Shown here: one piece after another, positions 17,433-25,904 of the stretch
Position numbering within the stretch: position 1 is the stretch's first letter
Layout: each line of letters opens with the position of its first letter
From: Azomonas agilis
GTDB taxonomy: Bacteria; Pseudomonadota; Gammaproteobacteria; Pseudomonadales; Pseudomonadaceae
Length of the DNA stretch: 64,000 nucleotides
Direction of reading: 5' to 3'
NCBI RefSeq assembly: GCF_007830255.1
Contig: NZ_VLKG01000010.1
Span: forward strand, 1-64,000
Notes under the pieces: generated by a model
Told to the model about the DNA's origin: nothing
Database searches by the model: none
The model's input: only the letters and a program-made list of their open reading frames with translations
Position numbers and translations under genes: made by a program

Positions 17433-18005
17433 TTAACGCCGTACAGGGCGTTTTTGTAATTTACGTTGCAGCGTCCTTCGATGCATACCCAAAGCACGGG
17501 CTGTAGCCGAAATGTTGCCATTGTGTTCGTTGAGTACGCGCTGGATGTGCTCCCACTGTAAACGGTCTACCGACATGGGGTTTTCCGGTACTAGGGACTC
17601 CAGATCGGCGTGGTTGGATAAAATCGCCGCCAACACATCATCCGCATCTGCAGGTTTGCACAGATAGTTGCAGGCTCCGCGCTTAATCGCCTCCACTGCC
17701 GTGGCAATGCTGGAATAGCCGGTCAGAATCACCACCCGCATCTCTGGATCAATTTCCAGTAATTTAGGCAGCAATACCAAACCCGAATCCCCATTCATTT
17801 TTAAATCCAGCACGGCATAGTCGGGGACTTCTTCCCGAGCAATGGCCAAGCCCTCGTCCGCTGAACAGGCAATCTGTACCCGCAGACCCCGACGGTCCAT
17901 AGCTCGGGCCATAATGCGGGTAAAAGTGCTGTCGTCATCCACCAACAGCAACAGGGGCTTATCCTCTCCTTCACGCGGTAAGTCTTCGTGTCCTGCTGTA
18001 GTCAT
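17433..18005 (-). CDS. roxR: Redox response regulator RoxR (RegA/PrrA family)
   Basis: A 190-residue regulator with a receiver domain (acidic pocket VDDDS, phosphoacceptor Asp67 in AVLDLKMNGDSG, Lys in YLCKPADAD) and a short Fis-type helix-turn-helix at the C-terminus (HNGNISATARALGMHRRTLQRKL in two parts). The middle linker is proline-poor compared with RegA. RegA-family proteins control respiratory and redox genes such as cyanide-insensitive oxidase genes in Pseudomonas. It lies 23 bases downstream of the roxS start-to-stop unit and is encoded after it on the same strand, as PA4493-PA4494. Confidence 0.92.
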   Translation of the reverse strand: MTTAGHEDLPREGEDKPLLLLVDDDSTFTRIMARAMDRRGLRVQIACSADEGLAIAREEVPDYAVLDLKMNGDSGLVLLPKLLEIDPEMRVVILTGYSSIATAVEAIKRGACNYLCKPADADDVLAAILSNHADLESLVPENPMSVDRLQWEHIQRVLNEHNGNISATARALGMHRRTLQRKLQKRPVRR

Positions 18006-18028
18006 TTAGTGATCCCCCCTCGCATAGA

Positions 18029-19282
18029 TCAGGCACGCGTCAATTCATACGGCAGACAAAGTTCTGTCAAGGTGCCACCATCTTCATGGTTATACAGTTT
18101 GACGGCCCCTCCCGCACGATTGACGCTGGCTTGACTTAAAAATAATCCCAGACCAAAGCCTTTCCCCTTAGTGGTGAAAAAAGGCTTACCGATTTGTTCA
18201 GCAATAGCTAACGGAACCCCTGGGCCATGATCCCGAATGGTGACGCGAACCCATTGAGCATCCCATCCCAGACGAATATCCAAATTTTCTGGGCAGGCAT
18301 CAGTGGCGTTATTGAGCACATTCATCAAAGCCTGCGATAAATCAGCAGGCGGCATCAGGCGCGGTGGACTTCCAATTCCTTCGCATTGATAGCTGTACGT
18401 GGCTTCAGGACGCATCAGGTGCCAACGATTGACCACCGCCTCAACCCATTCCCGGGCGGTTTGCTCCTGAATGGCTTGGCGGCGTTCCGCCTCCGCAGCA
18501 CGAACTAATTGCTGTAGGGTCTCTTTACACAGGCGTACCTGAGATTGCAATAAGGCTAAATCCTCTTGCAAACGAGGATCAGGCCAATCTTGACGCAATT
18601 CATTCAGTAATACACTCATGGTAGACAGAGGGGTACTCAGCTCATGGGCCGCGCCTGCCGCCTGTGCAGCAACGGCTAATAACTGTTGATCACGCAAGCT
18701 TTCTTCGCGCCGATCCGCCTGGCGTTGCTCTTGGCGGCGCAGTTCTTCGGCCATACGAGCCACAAAAAAGGTAATCAACACCGCGGCTAATGCAAAACTG
18801 AGCCACATGCCATAAATCTGCAAGGTGGCTTGGTACACAGGATTGATATCCAGAGGGTCGTACCACATCAAGAGCAGGGTATAACTGCCAAGGGCCAAAC
18901 CAGACAGCACGAAGGTATACAGCCAAGGCAAAGTAGCTGCAGCAATGGTTAGAGGTACGAGGTAAAAAGACACAAAGGGATTGGTGGGCCCTCCGGTAAA
19001 GTACAGCAGCAAACTATGGATGATCAGGTCAAACGCCAGATGGATTGAATATTCCACCTCCGTTACCGGCCAAGGCCCTTGCAAACGAATGGCACTGGCC
19101 ATGCATAACACGGCAGATACGGCTAAGGTCATGCCAATGGCTAACCAAGGTAGAGTCATCAGTTGACTGGCATAAGCTAATCCAACTGAGCCTGCTTGAG
19201 AGGCCAAGACTAAAATGCGGATTAGGACAAGCAGACGAAGATTCAGGCGGCTGGCTGACAGCAATTGAACAGGCGCGTACAT
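18029..19282 (-). CDS. roxS: Redox sensor histidine kinase RoxS (RegB/PrrB family)
   Basis: A 417-residue membrane kinase with about six N-terminal helices. Three hallmarks of RegB are present: the quinone-site motif GGPTNPF at about 97-103, the phosphorylated His213 in the box AAHELSTPLSTM, and the redox cysteine equivalent to RegB Cys265 (Cys252 in VRLCKETLQQL). The ATPase domain has NVLNNATDA, DHGPGVP and GKGFGLGL. It should sense ubiquinone redox state and phosphorylate RoxR. ATG 19282 was chosen since GGAG lies upstream and the protein aligns there; 40 in-frame codons further up look non-coding. The divergent SIMPL gene begins 138 bases away. Confidence 0.92.
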   Translation of the reverse strand: MYAPVQLLSASRLNLRLLVLIRILVLASQAGSVGLAYASQLMTLPWLAIGMTLAVSAVLCMASAIRLQGPWPVTEVEYSIHLAFDLIIHSLLLYFTGGPTNPFVSFYLVPLTIAAATLPWLYTFVLSGLALGSYTLLLMWYDPLDINPVYQATLQIYGMWLSFALAAVLITFFVARMAEELRRQEQRQADRREESLRDQQLLAVAAQAAGAAHELSTPLSTMSVLLNELRQDWPDPRLQEDLALLQSQVRLCKETLQQLVRAAEAERRQAIQEQTAREWVEAVVNRWHLMRPEATYSYQCEGIGSPPRLMPPADLSQALMNVLNNATDACPENLDIRLGWDAQWVRVTIRDHGPGVPLAIAEQIGKPFFTTKGKGFGLGLFLSQASVNRAGGAVKLYNHEDGGTLTELCLPYELTRA

Positions 19283-19420
19283 GGAGGCTCCGAAAGCGGT
19301 TTTCGAGTATAGCAAGCTACAGCCATGCCCACTGATATGTGGCAAATGGACGCACTTTTTGTAGGATATAACGAAAAGAAACCGCGTCAAACTAAAACAC
19401 ACTGACTACAGGGATTGATT

Positions 19421-20134
19421 ATGATGCATTCAAAAGCCTTATTTACAGCCAGTACTTTGGCACTAGTTAGCCTATTTGCAGGCTCTGTCTGGGCTGAGCC
19501 GCTTGTGTACAACCAAGTGTCCCTCAATGCAGAAGTTAGCACGGAAGTAGCTCGCGACCGCATGCACGTTACCCTCTACACGGAATCGCAGGACAAAGAT
19601 CCAGCACAACTCGCCGCTACTACCACGCGCACTCTCAATGCAGCCCTTGAGCAGGCGCGTAAAGTCGATAACATCGCCATTAGCTTAGGCAACCGCAACA
19701 GCTATCCCACCTACGATAAGGAAGGCCAGCACATTATCAGTTGGCGGGAGCGGGCGGAAGTTCGGCTGGAAAGTGCGGACTTTTCAGCCCTAGCCAACCT
19801 AACTGCCGAGCTGCTGAACACACTAAAGGTCGGCAGCCTGTACTTTAGTGTTTCCGAACCCGCCCGCAAAAAGGTAGAGGATCAACTGCTGAAAGATGCC
19901 ATCACTGCGTTTAAAACCCGCGCCCAACTAGCTGCCGAAGCCTTGGGAGGCTCCAGCTATAAAATCATTCAGCTCAACTTGAACAGCAATAGCATTCATC
20001 AACCGCCCTTTATACGTCCGATGATGATGAAGGCTGAACGCATGGCTGATGCCGCCGCTGCGCCCGAAATTGAGTCCGGCACTCAGTCCATCAACGTAGT
20101 TGCTGACGGTAGCATTCAGGTACAACTGCCCTAA
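19421..20134 (+). CDS. SIMPL-domain (DUF541) exported protein
   Basis: A 237-residue periplasmic protein. It has a signal peptide (hydrophobic stretch to GSVWAEP) and a SIMPL domain covering the rest: VSLNAEVSTEVARDRMHVTLYTESQ, then the internal RAQLAAEALGGSSYKIIQLN segment. Relatives include E. coli YggE and Pseudomonas PA4492, linked to oxidative stress tolerance, and they form ring oligomers. It begins from its own region beside roxS, the same neighbour relation as in Pseudomonas. Start ATG 19421 is preceded by GGG about 8 bases up; a TTG two codons earlier is in frame but unlikely. Its 3' end overlaps pxpC by 4 bases, convergently. Confidence 0.85.
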   Translation: MMHSKALFTASTLALVSLFAGSVWAEPLVYNQVSLNAEVSTEVARDRMHVTLYTESQDKDPAQLAATTTRTLNAALEQARKVDNIAISLGNRNSYPTYDKEGQHIISWRERAEVRLESADFSALANLTAELLNTLKVGSLYFSVSEPARKKVEDQLLKDAITAFKTRAQLAAEALGGSSYKIIQLNLNSNSIHQPPFIRPMMMKAERMADAAAAPEIESGTQSINVVADGSIQVQLP

Positions 20135-21084
20135 GTCTGAGCATCGGGGCGAAAAAAGCGGTAGAAACAGCGTAAATCCTGTTGAACCTGCGCGCGCTCT
20201 ATGGGCTGGAACTGCACCGACTGTCCTGCGGGGATTTGGGCTAATGCGCCCAAGTCCAAGGGATGTGCCCAACCCAACACGGGATAGCCCCCGATGGTTT
20301 GCCGATCCGCCATCAGCACTATGGGTTGACCATCGGGAGGCAGTTGGATACTCCCCGTTACTACGCCCTGTGACCAAGGCACAACGGGTAATGCAGCCAA
20401 GGCCTTCCCCTGTAGCCGAATCCCCATACGGTCTGAGCTTGGACTTAACCTCCAGCGTTGTTCCCAAAAAGGGGCATCCGTCCAAGATCCATCCTTTACA
20501 GTGGCTGGATTAAGCATGACGCGTACAGGCTTAGGGTTCCGATAATCCGGTTTAAAAGCTAGGGGTCGATGGGCAGCCCTTGGATAATGGGCTCTGTGAC
20601 AGGGGAGCCAATCCCCCGCCTTAATGATCTGACCTTGCCCACCCAGGCCGCCCAAACGCTCACGCATTTGAGTCGCTACGCTGCCTAATACGGGCTTGAC
20701 CTGAAAGCCTCCCGCCACGGCCAGATAGCCCCACAGCCCCGCTACAGCAGCTCCTAGCTCTAGTAACTGACCTGAGCGCACCGCAAAGCGGGTGGCATGG
20801 GGACAAGTTTGCCCATCCAGTGTAATGGATCGTTCTGCACCACAAACCGCAATCCAAGTGTCCTGTTTAATCTGTAAACGCAAACCGCCCAAAGCCCACT
20901 CCAGCAGTGGCGTTCCCCAAGGATTGCCCAGCAAATAATTGGCCCAAGCCGCCGCTCGGAGATCCATCACTCCGCTGGGAGATACCCCCAAATGTTGCCA
21001 ACCCCAACGCCCGGCATCCTGTAATAGGGTTAAAGGAGTACAGGCCAATACACGCAATCCATTTGGTAGGCTGGCATCAGTCAT
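20131..21084 (-). CDS. pxpC: 5-oxoprolinase subunit PxpC
   Basis: A 317-residue protein of the KipA / biotin-dependent carboxylase-like (allophanate hydrolase subunit 2) family. Conserved parts are LLQDAGRWGWQHLGVSPSGVMD, NYLLGNPWGTPLLEW, SDRMGIRLQG and VTGSIQLPPDGQPIVLMADRQT (shown partly), with GGYPVLGW. With PxpA and PxpB it forms the ATP-dependent 5-oxoprolinase that returns pyroglutamate to glutamate. ATG 21084 overlaps the pxpB stop by 8 bases; the in-frame codons further up are inside pxpB and are not used. Confidence 0.92.
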   Translation of the reverse strand: MTDASLPNGLRVLACTPLTLLQDAGRWGWQHLGVSPSGVMDLRAAAWANYLLGNPWGTPLLEWALGGLRLQIKQDTWIAVCGAERSITLDGQTCPHATRFAVRSGQLLELGAAVAGLWGYLAVAGGFQVKPVLGSVATQMRERLGGLGGQGQIIKAGDWLPCHRAHYPRAAHRPLAFKPDYRNPKPVRVMLNPATVKDGSWTDAPFWEQRWRLSPSSDRMGIRLQGKALAALPVVPWSQGVVTGSIQLPPDGQPIVLMADRQTIGGYPVLGWAHPLDLGALAQIPAGQSVQFQPIERAQVQQDLRCFYRFFRPDAQT

Positions 21085-21745
21085 CAAGCGATCCCAAATC
21101 CACCGCAACAAATCGCACGCGATCTCCCAATTGCAAACGCACAGGCGGCTGCGTGTCAGGGTCAAATAAGGGCTCTAAACAACGCCCCAACAAATGCCAG
21201 CCCCCCGGAGAGGCCTGCGGATAAATCGCAGTCTGACGTTCAGCAATGGCTAGGCTACCGGCAGGCACACTTAACCTTGGCGTTGAACGGCGCGGCAACA
21301 CCAAGCGCTGATCCAAAGTACCCAAATAAGCAAAACCTGGAGCAAAGCCCACAGCCCCCACCCAATATAGGGTAGAGGAATGAATTTGGATCACATCGGC
21401 CACACTCAGCCCGGATTGCTCGGCTACATAGGCTAAATCCGGGCCGTCGTAATAAACGGCTAACTCATGCTGATAAGGTTTTAAAGATGAGGCGCTGGCT
21501 TTATCAGTAAGCCAATCCCTCAGCAAAGGCAAAAGCCGCTGTTCTAAATCTTGATGATCGGTTAGACACAGGTCGTAATGCAGCAATAGGGTCGTCCAAC
21601 CGGCGACCCAATCCCGTATCAGCGGGCCTAACTGCTTCAGAATACGCTCAGCCAATGTTCGGATACGCCCAGACAGCTCAGGGCTAGGTTGGTCAGCTAA
21701 AACCAATAACAGCGCCTCAGCGCCCACAGGTTCGCAGCCTATCAC
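21077..21745 (-). CDS. pxpB: 5-oxoprolinase subunit PxpB
   Basis: A 222-residue protein of the KipI / allophanate hydrolase subunit 1 family. The conserved C-terminal half is clear: [61 protein letters not shown] and [15 protein letters not shown]. It is the partner of PxpC in the kinase-like part of the 5-oxoprolinase. It overlaps pxpA by 4 bases (ATGA) and pxpC by 8, so the three are coupled in the order A-B-C. Confidence 0.93.
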   Translation of the reverse strand: MIGCEPVGAEALLLVLADQPSPELSGRIRTLAERILKQLGPLIRDWVAGWTTLLLHYDLCLTDHQDLEQRLLPLLRDWLTDKASASSLKPYQHELAVYYDGPDLAYVAEQSGLSVADVIQIHSSTLYWVGAVGFAPGFAYLGTLDQRLVLPRRSTPRLSVPAGSLAIAERQTAIYPQASPGGWHLLGRCLEPLFDPDTQPPVRLQLGDRVRFVAVDLGSLDD

Positions 21746-22500
21746 GCGGGCCTGCCATCCAAGGCAAGACGCAAGCGCCTTAGAACCTCTAAAGCTTCTG
21801 GATTATCTCCATGCACACAAAGGCTATCGGCTTTGAGGTGCAAACGGTTGCCGTGGCAATCGGGAAAGGATTGGCCACGTGCAATAGCCAGTGCTTGGCT
21901 CAAAATACGCTGGCTATCGTGGTGCACAGCACCGGGCAAACGACGGGATAACAAATGTCCATCGGCTTGATAGGCGCGATCGGCAAAGGCCTCAAACAGC
22001 AAGGGAACGCCTAGGGCTTCGGCTAACTTACGCTCACGTCGGTTATCAATCTGTGCTAAGACCATCAAAGGCAACCCTGATCGGTAAGCGGCACAGGCTT
22101 CTAATACGGCTTTTAACAAAGCATCGTCGCTAACCAAGTCGTTATACAAAGCACCGTGGGGCTTTACATAAGCGACTTCAGTACCGGCGGCTCGGCAAAA
22201 GGCATCCAAAGCTCCGATTTGATACAGCACCAAAGCCTGCACCTCTGCCGGAGAACAACTGAGGTGACGACGACCAAAGCCGACTAAGTCAGGGTAAGCC
22301 GGATGGGCTCCGATACGCACGCCATGCTCTACCGCTAAGGCCACACTACACTGGATACTTAAGGGATCACCCGCGTGGAAACCACAAGCCAGATTCGCTT
22401 GATCAATAAAGGGCATCACTGCTTCGTCTTGGCCCAATGTCCAAACGCCAAAGCTTTCGCCCATATCGCAATTGAGCAGGATCGTACCGGAGCTAGGCAT
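21742..22500 (-). CDS. pxpA: 5-oxoprolinase subunit PxpA (LamB/YcsF family)
   Basis: A 252-residue protein with the LamB/YcsF signature [13 protein letters not shown] near the N-terminus, [11 protein letters not shown], the substrate-site [24 protein letters not shown] and the [11 protein letters not shown] block. It catalyses the hydrolysis half of 5-oxoproline cleavage. ATG 22500 overlaps the stop of the upstream cytochrome gene by one base (TGATG), which suggests translational coupling; another ATG at 22518 lies within that gene. Neither has a strong ribosome site, so the start is uncertain by six codons. Confidence 0.93.
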   Translation of the reverse strand: MPSSGTILLNCDMGESFGVWTLGQDEAVMPFIDQANLACGFHAGDPLSIQCSVALAVEHGVRIGAHPAYPDLVGFGRRHLSCSPAEVQALVLYQIGALDAFCRAAGTEVAYVKPHGALYNDLVSDDALLKAVLEACAAYRSGLPLMVLAQIDNRRERKLAEALGVPLLFEAFADRAYQADGHLLSRRLPGAVHHDSQRILSQALAIARGQSFPDCHGNRLHLKADSLCVHGDNPEALEVLRRLRLALDGRPA

Positions 22501-22817
22501 CACTGTTGCAAAATCCATTCAGCCAAAATACGAGCCTCTTCGTCGGTTAAGGCATTGGGTGGCATAGGAATCGGCCCCCAAACTCCCTGACTACCCTGTT
22601 TCATGCGGGCAGCCAGCACAGCGGCAGCACCCTCCTGACCTGCGTATTTAGCGGCAATTTCTTTGTACGATGGCCCCACCAAGCGCATATCCACTTTATG
22701 GCAGGCAACACAGGCTTTGCTGTTGTATAGAGCCTGTGCATCTTGAGCCTGCGCAGAACCTATTCCGCCCGCGACAGCGCCTAACAGGCTCCCTACAAAC
22801 AACAGATATTTATTCAT
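22500..22817 (-). CDS. Exported monoheme cytochrome c
   Basis: A 105-residue protein with a signal peptide (to GSAQAQ) and one heme site ACVACHK. The distal methionine ligand is likely in GPIPMPPNA, and the C-terminal helix [13 protein letters not shown] is typical of class I cytochromes. Size and pattern fit the cytochrome c551/c8 type that carries electrons in the periplasm. Oddly, its stop overlaps the start of pxpA, placing a respiratory electron carrier at the head of a 5-oxoproline operon. The 97 bases upstream are free of genes and probably hold its promoter. Confidence 0.88.
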   Translation of the reverse strand: MNKYLLFVGSLLGAVAGGIGSAQAQDAQALYNSKACVACHKVDMRLVGPSYKEIAAKYAGQEGAAAVLAARMKQGSQGVWGPIPMPPNALTDEEARILAEWILQQ

Positions 22818-22914
22818 GCGTACATGCTCTCAAGGCTTTTTATAGAGACCAGAAGGCACGGCTCTGGTCGTGTCGCTACTATAGCGCCCCCTAGAAGGCA
22901 ACTATTGCGTTCTG

Positions 22915-23355
22915 TCAGTTTTTGGACGGCGTTAAAGGCAAGCCCTCAATCAGTGCTCCCGGTTGAATCCCGTGGCGCTGAAACCATCCTTGATTGACCT
23001 CTAAGGCAAAACGCGCGGGCAAACGGGAACAATGCGGCGTTAGATCCTGAGGCTCTAAATCCACTAGGTTAAGGATACGCCCTTGATCGTCCATAAAGGC
23101 GGCAGACAAAGGTAAGGGGGTATTTTTCATCCATAAACAACGGCGGGATAATTGATCGAACACAAACAACATACCACCGGACTCAGGCAATTCAGTGCGC
23201 TCCATCAACCCCCGCCGCTGGGTTTCTGGCGTGTCGGCTACCTCAACCTGTAGAACCTGTGTGCCCAGCCGCAATGCAATCCCATCAGGCTCCTGTGCCC
23301 CAACCTGCCCCAATAAACCTAGGCCCAGTAATCCAGCAAGTAGTACTAAACGCAT
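22915..23355 (-). CDS. DUF192 exported protein
   Basis: A 146-residue protein with a short signal peptide (ending GQVGAQ) and a DUF192 domain: VEVADTPETQRRGLMERTELPESGGMLFVF (shown partly), LWMKNTPLPLSAAFMD, HCSRLPARFALEVNQGW. The family forms a small beta-barrel; its function is not settled. GAGGA lies 7 bases before the ATG. It starts 10 bases after the pseudouridine synthase gene stop, so the two are probably co-transcribed. Confidence 0.82.
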   Translation of the reverse strand: MRLVLLAGLLGLGLLGQVGAQEPDGIALRLGTQVLQVEVADTPETQRRGLMERTELPESGGMLFVFDQLSRRCLWMKNTPLPLSAAFMDDQGRILNLVDLEPQDLTPHCSRLPARFALEVNQGWFQRHGIQPGALIEGLPLTPSKN

Positions 23356-23365
23356 CCCTAAATCC

Positions 23366-24262
23366 TCAAGGCCATTCGAGGGTTTGTTGACTGCGAAAGC
23401 TGCGCGGCTCTCCCGTCATCGGATCTGTGAAACTCAAGGCCCGCGCTAACAGTTTGAGCGGTTTTTGATAGTCATCCTGCGTGCGGTCGGCTTGAGATTG
23501 CAGTACTGGATATAAAGGATCGTTGCAAATACCCGCCCCCAAAGCCGCCATATGTACCCGTAGCTGGTGCCGCTTTCCAGTCACTGGAAACAGGGCGTAA
23601 CGCCAATAAGCCTCTCGACGCTCTAACAGCTCGATCCGAGTTTCAGTATTGGGCGTGGCTTCGGGTTGCTCACGCATCAGAAAAAACAAGTCACCCTCGA
23701 CCAAACGTGTTTTGCGCTCACAGGGGAACGATTGCTCCGGCAAAGGTGGGCAGATGGCTTCATAGACTTTGTGCATCTGCCGCTCTCGAAACAACGCCTG
23801 ATAGCGCCCCCGTGTACTGGGATTAGTGGAAAACAGCACCAAACCTGCGGTTAAACGATCAATACGATGTAAAGGAACCAAATGTGGATTACCTAAACGC
23901 TGAATCAACCGCGCTAACAGGGTTTCCCGCACATACGACCCGCTGGGTTGCACGGGTAAAAAATGCGGTTTATCCGCCACCACCAAATGCTCATCCACAT
24001 GGATTAACTGCTCAGATAAGGGAATGGGGGTTTCCTGAGCCACTTCCCGAAAATAATGCACCCGTAACCCGACTTGATAGGCTTGGGTTGAGGCAATGCA
24101 CTGCCCCTGAGCATCCAACACCCGCCCGCGTCGCATACGATCCAACCAGAGATCACGGGAAATAGCCGGAAAACGAGCACACAGACAATCCAATACCGTC
24201 GCCCAAGAGCCCGGCGGTAGATAGAGAAAGCTAGACCCCTCTAAGACAGGCGCTGATGACAT
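23366..24262 (-). CDS. RluA-family pseudouridine synthase
   Basis: A 298-residue enzyme with the RluA motif II, HRIDRLTAGLVLFS, in which the aspartate is the catalytic residue. Further conserved parts are VADKPHFLPVQPSG, YEAICPPL and FPVTGKRHQLRVHMA. There is a short N-terminal S4-like stretch (LCARFPAISRDLWLDRMRRGRVLD). It converts uridine to pseudouridine in rRNA or tRNA; the specific target site cannot be told. The form with a histidine-rich LVPLHRIDR and a moderate length is like the Pseudomonas pseudouridine synthases annotated only by family. Confidence 0.85.
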   Translation of the reverse strand: MSSAPVLEGSSFLYLPPGSWATVLDCLCARFPAISRDLWLDRMRRGRVLDAQGQCIASTQAYQVGLRVHYFREVAQETPIPLSEQLIHVDEHLVVADKPHFLPVQPSGSYVRETLLARLIQRLGNPHLVPLHRIDRLTAGLVLFSTNPSTRGRYQALFRERQMHKVYEAICPPLPEQSFPCERKTRLVEGDLFFLMREQPEATPNTETRIELLERREAYWRYALFPVTGKRHQLRVHMAALGAGICNDPLYPVLQSQADRTQDDYQKPLKLLARALSFTDPMTGEPRSFRSQQTLEWP

Positions 24263-24382
24263 CCTGTAGTCCCATTTAGCAAACTAAAAGTGTCCCATTG
24301 TAATGGGCCTTACGCGAATTCAGGCTGATTTAAGCATCACCTCTTAGGCTGAACCCAATTGCACTTTAACGAGGAAAGCCTG

Positions 24383-24514
24383 ATGGAAATTCTGATCACT
24401 CTGTTAGCCCTAAGCCTTGTGGTCATTCTGGCTACTAACCTCAGTCGCTCGGCTAAGCCTTTGGAGGAAATTCAAGCCGACGAATCTTGGCCTAAACCAT
24501 TCAGTTTCATTTAA
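24383..24514 (+). CDS. Small membrane protein, 43 residues
   Basis: A small frame with a strong ribosome site (GAGGAAAG, 4-5 bases before ATG). The product is 43 residues: a single hydrophobic helix at residues 3-18 (ILITLLALSLVVILAT), a short basic segment NLSRSAK and an acidic tail ending WPKPFSFI. This is a typical small inner-membrane protein with its C-terminus inside by the positive-inside rule. It lies 49 bases upstream of two PepSY genes and a two-component system on the same strand, so it may be the first gene of that operon. I do not recognise a family. Confidence 0.65.
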   Translation: MEILITLLALSLVVILATNLSRSAKPLEEIQADESWPKPFSFI

Positions 24515-24563
24515 TTAAAAAGCAGTAATCTGTAGCCATCTAAAGCAAAAAACGGGGAATATC

Positions 24564-24872
24564 ATGAAAACGCTGATTGCTTTATTCGGAGCAGCTACCC
24601 TTTTTTTCACCAGCCACAGCCTCATGGCACGCGACATTAACCTCCATGAAGCCGTCCAATTGCGCGATTCAGGCACTATTAAAAACTTTGAGGAGCTCAA
24701 TAAAGCCGCATTAGCCCGACATCCAGGTGGCAAAATCACAGATACTGAGCTAGAGCAAGAATACGGTCGCTATATTTATCAAGTCGAAATACGAGATGCT
24801 AAAGGCGTAGATTGGGATTTAGAATTTGATGCCACCACCGGCGAGTTGCTGCGCGATTTTCGGGACGACTGA
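24564..24872 (+). CDS. PepSY-domain periplasmic protein 1
   Basis: A 102-residue protein with a signal peptide (to SHSLMA) and one PepSY domain: LHEAVQLRDSGTIKNFEEL, then YGRYIYQVEIRD and LEFDATTGELL. PepSY proteins of this kind are often encoded beside sensor kinases and may bind ligand or modulate the sensor in the periplasm. The next gene is a paralog with the same layout, so the pair arose by duplication. Ribosome site GGGGAA, about 5 bases before the ATG. Confidence 0.82.
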   Translation: MKTLIALFGAATLFFTSHSLMARDINLHEAVQLRDSGTIKNFEELNKAALARHPGGKITDTELEQEYGRYIYQVEIRDAKGVDWDLEFDATTGELLRDFRDD

Positions 24873-24927
24873 GATCGGGTTGCACTCGCTCCCTACTGAA
24901 TCGCCTGAATACTATCTGGAATTACCT

Positions 24928-25236
24928 ATGCTGAAGTCCGCCTTAGCCCTCTTGCCTGTATTGTGGATACTCACCACCTCACTCGCAGCAGGGCGGGACT
25001 TGGATCAGGACGAAGCGTTAAAGCTCACGCGTGAGGGGCAGATTATGCCGCTAGAGCAGCTACTGCACAGCATCAGCAGAATTTATCCCAACGCACAGTT
25101 GCTGGAAGTAGATTTGGAAGAACACCACGGCCACTATGTGTATGAGATTGACTTACTCACGGCTGAAGGACTTGCTCGTGAATTGGAGTTGGATGCCCGT
25201 ACCGGACGCTTGATAAGCGATAAAGAGGACGATTAA
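24928..25236 (+). CDS. PepSY-domain periplasmic protein 2
   Basis: A 102-residue protein with signal peptide (to TSLAAG) and a PepSY domain: [20 protein letters not shown], then [15 protein letters not shown] and [11 protein letters not shown]. It has the same length and motif order as the preceding protein, but only moderate identity, so the duplication is not recent. ATG 24928 was chosen because the signal peptide starts there and GGA lies upstream; an in-frame ATG further up would be inside the previous gene. Its stop overlaps the response regulator start by one base (TAATG). Confidence 0.82.
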   Translation: MLKSALALLPVLWILTTSLAAGRDLDQDEALKLTREGQIMPLEQLLHSISRIYPNAQLLEVDLEEHHGHYVYEIDLLTAEGLARELELDARTGRLISDKEDD

Positions 25237-25904
25237 TGCGCTTATTGCTGGTGGAAGATCAGGTGGAGCTGGCTGACGAGATTTCAGCCGCCCTCAAACG
25301 CAACGGCTACGCCGTAGACTGGCTGACAGATGGACGGGATGCCGACTACCAGGGAACCTCAGAACCCTACGACCTCATCATCTTAGACCTTGGATTACCC
25401 GGTAAACCCGGTTTAGAGGTGTTAGCGAACTGGCGCTCCCGAGGCCTCAATGCTCCGGTACTTATCCTAACGGCCCGCAGCTCTTGGGCTGAACGCATCG
25501 AAGGCTTGAAAGCGGGAGCCGATGATTATCTTACTAAACCCTTCCACCCCGAAGAGTTGCTATTACGCATTCAGGCACTGCTACGTCGCACTAAAGGCTT
25601 GATTAACCAACCCTTACTGGAAGTAGGCGGGCTAGCCTTAGATGAAACCCGGCAAATCTGCCACTGCAAAAACCAAGAAGTCGAACTCACAGCTGGTGAA
25701 TTTCGCCTGCTGCGCTACTTTATGCTGCATCCGGATCAATTACTCTCTAAGTCTCAACTGGCCGAACACCTGTACGACGGCGAAACCGAACGCGACTCCA
25801 ACGTAATCGAAGTACACATCAACCGGCTACGCAGTAAATTAGGTCGGGAACTGATCGAAACCCGCCGGGGCCAAGGCTACAGGTTTACAGGCAAGCACCC
25901 GTGA
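25236..25904 (+). CDS. OmpR-family response regulator of the PepSY system
   Basis: A 222-residue regulator with receiver domain (LLVEDQ, phosphoacceptor Asp51 in [10 protein letters not shown], Lys in [10 protein letters not shown]) and a winged-helix DNA-binding domain ([39 protein letters not shown]). It resembles the QseB/PmrA/CarR branch. It overlaps the upstream PepSY gene by one base and the downstream kinase by four (GTGA), so it is made with both. Targets are unknown, but such PepSY-linked systems often respond to metal or envelope change. Confidence 0.92.
   Translation: MRLLLVEDQVELADEISAALKRNGYAVDWLTDGRDADYQGTSEPYDLIILDLGLPGKPGLEVLANWRSRGLNAPVLILTARSSWAERIEGLKAGADDYLTKPFHPEELLLRIQALLRRTKGLINQPLLEVGGLALDETRQICHCKNQEVELTAGEFRLLRYFMLHPDQLLSKSQLAEHLYDGETERDSNVIEVHINRLRSKLGRELIETRRGQGYRFTGKHP

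Noticed and set aside
20100-20513. Open frame antisense to pxpC
   Set aside because: Overlaps a certain gene over its whole length and has no independent support.
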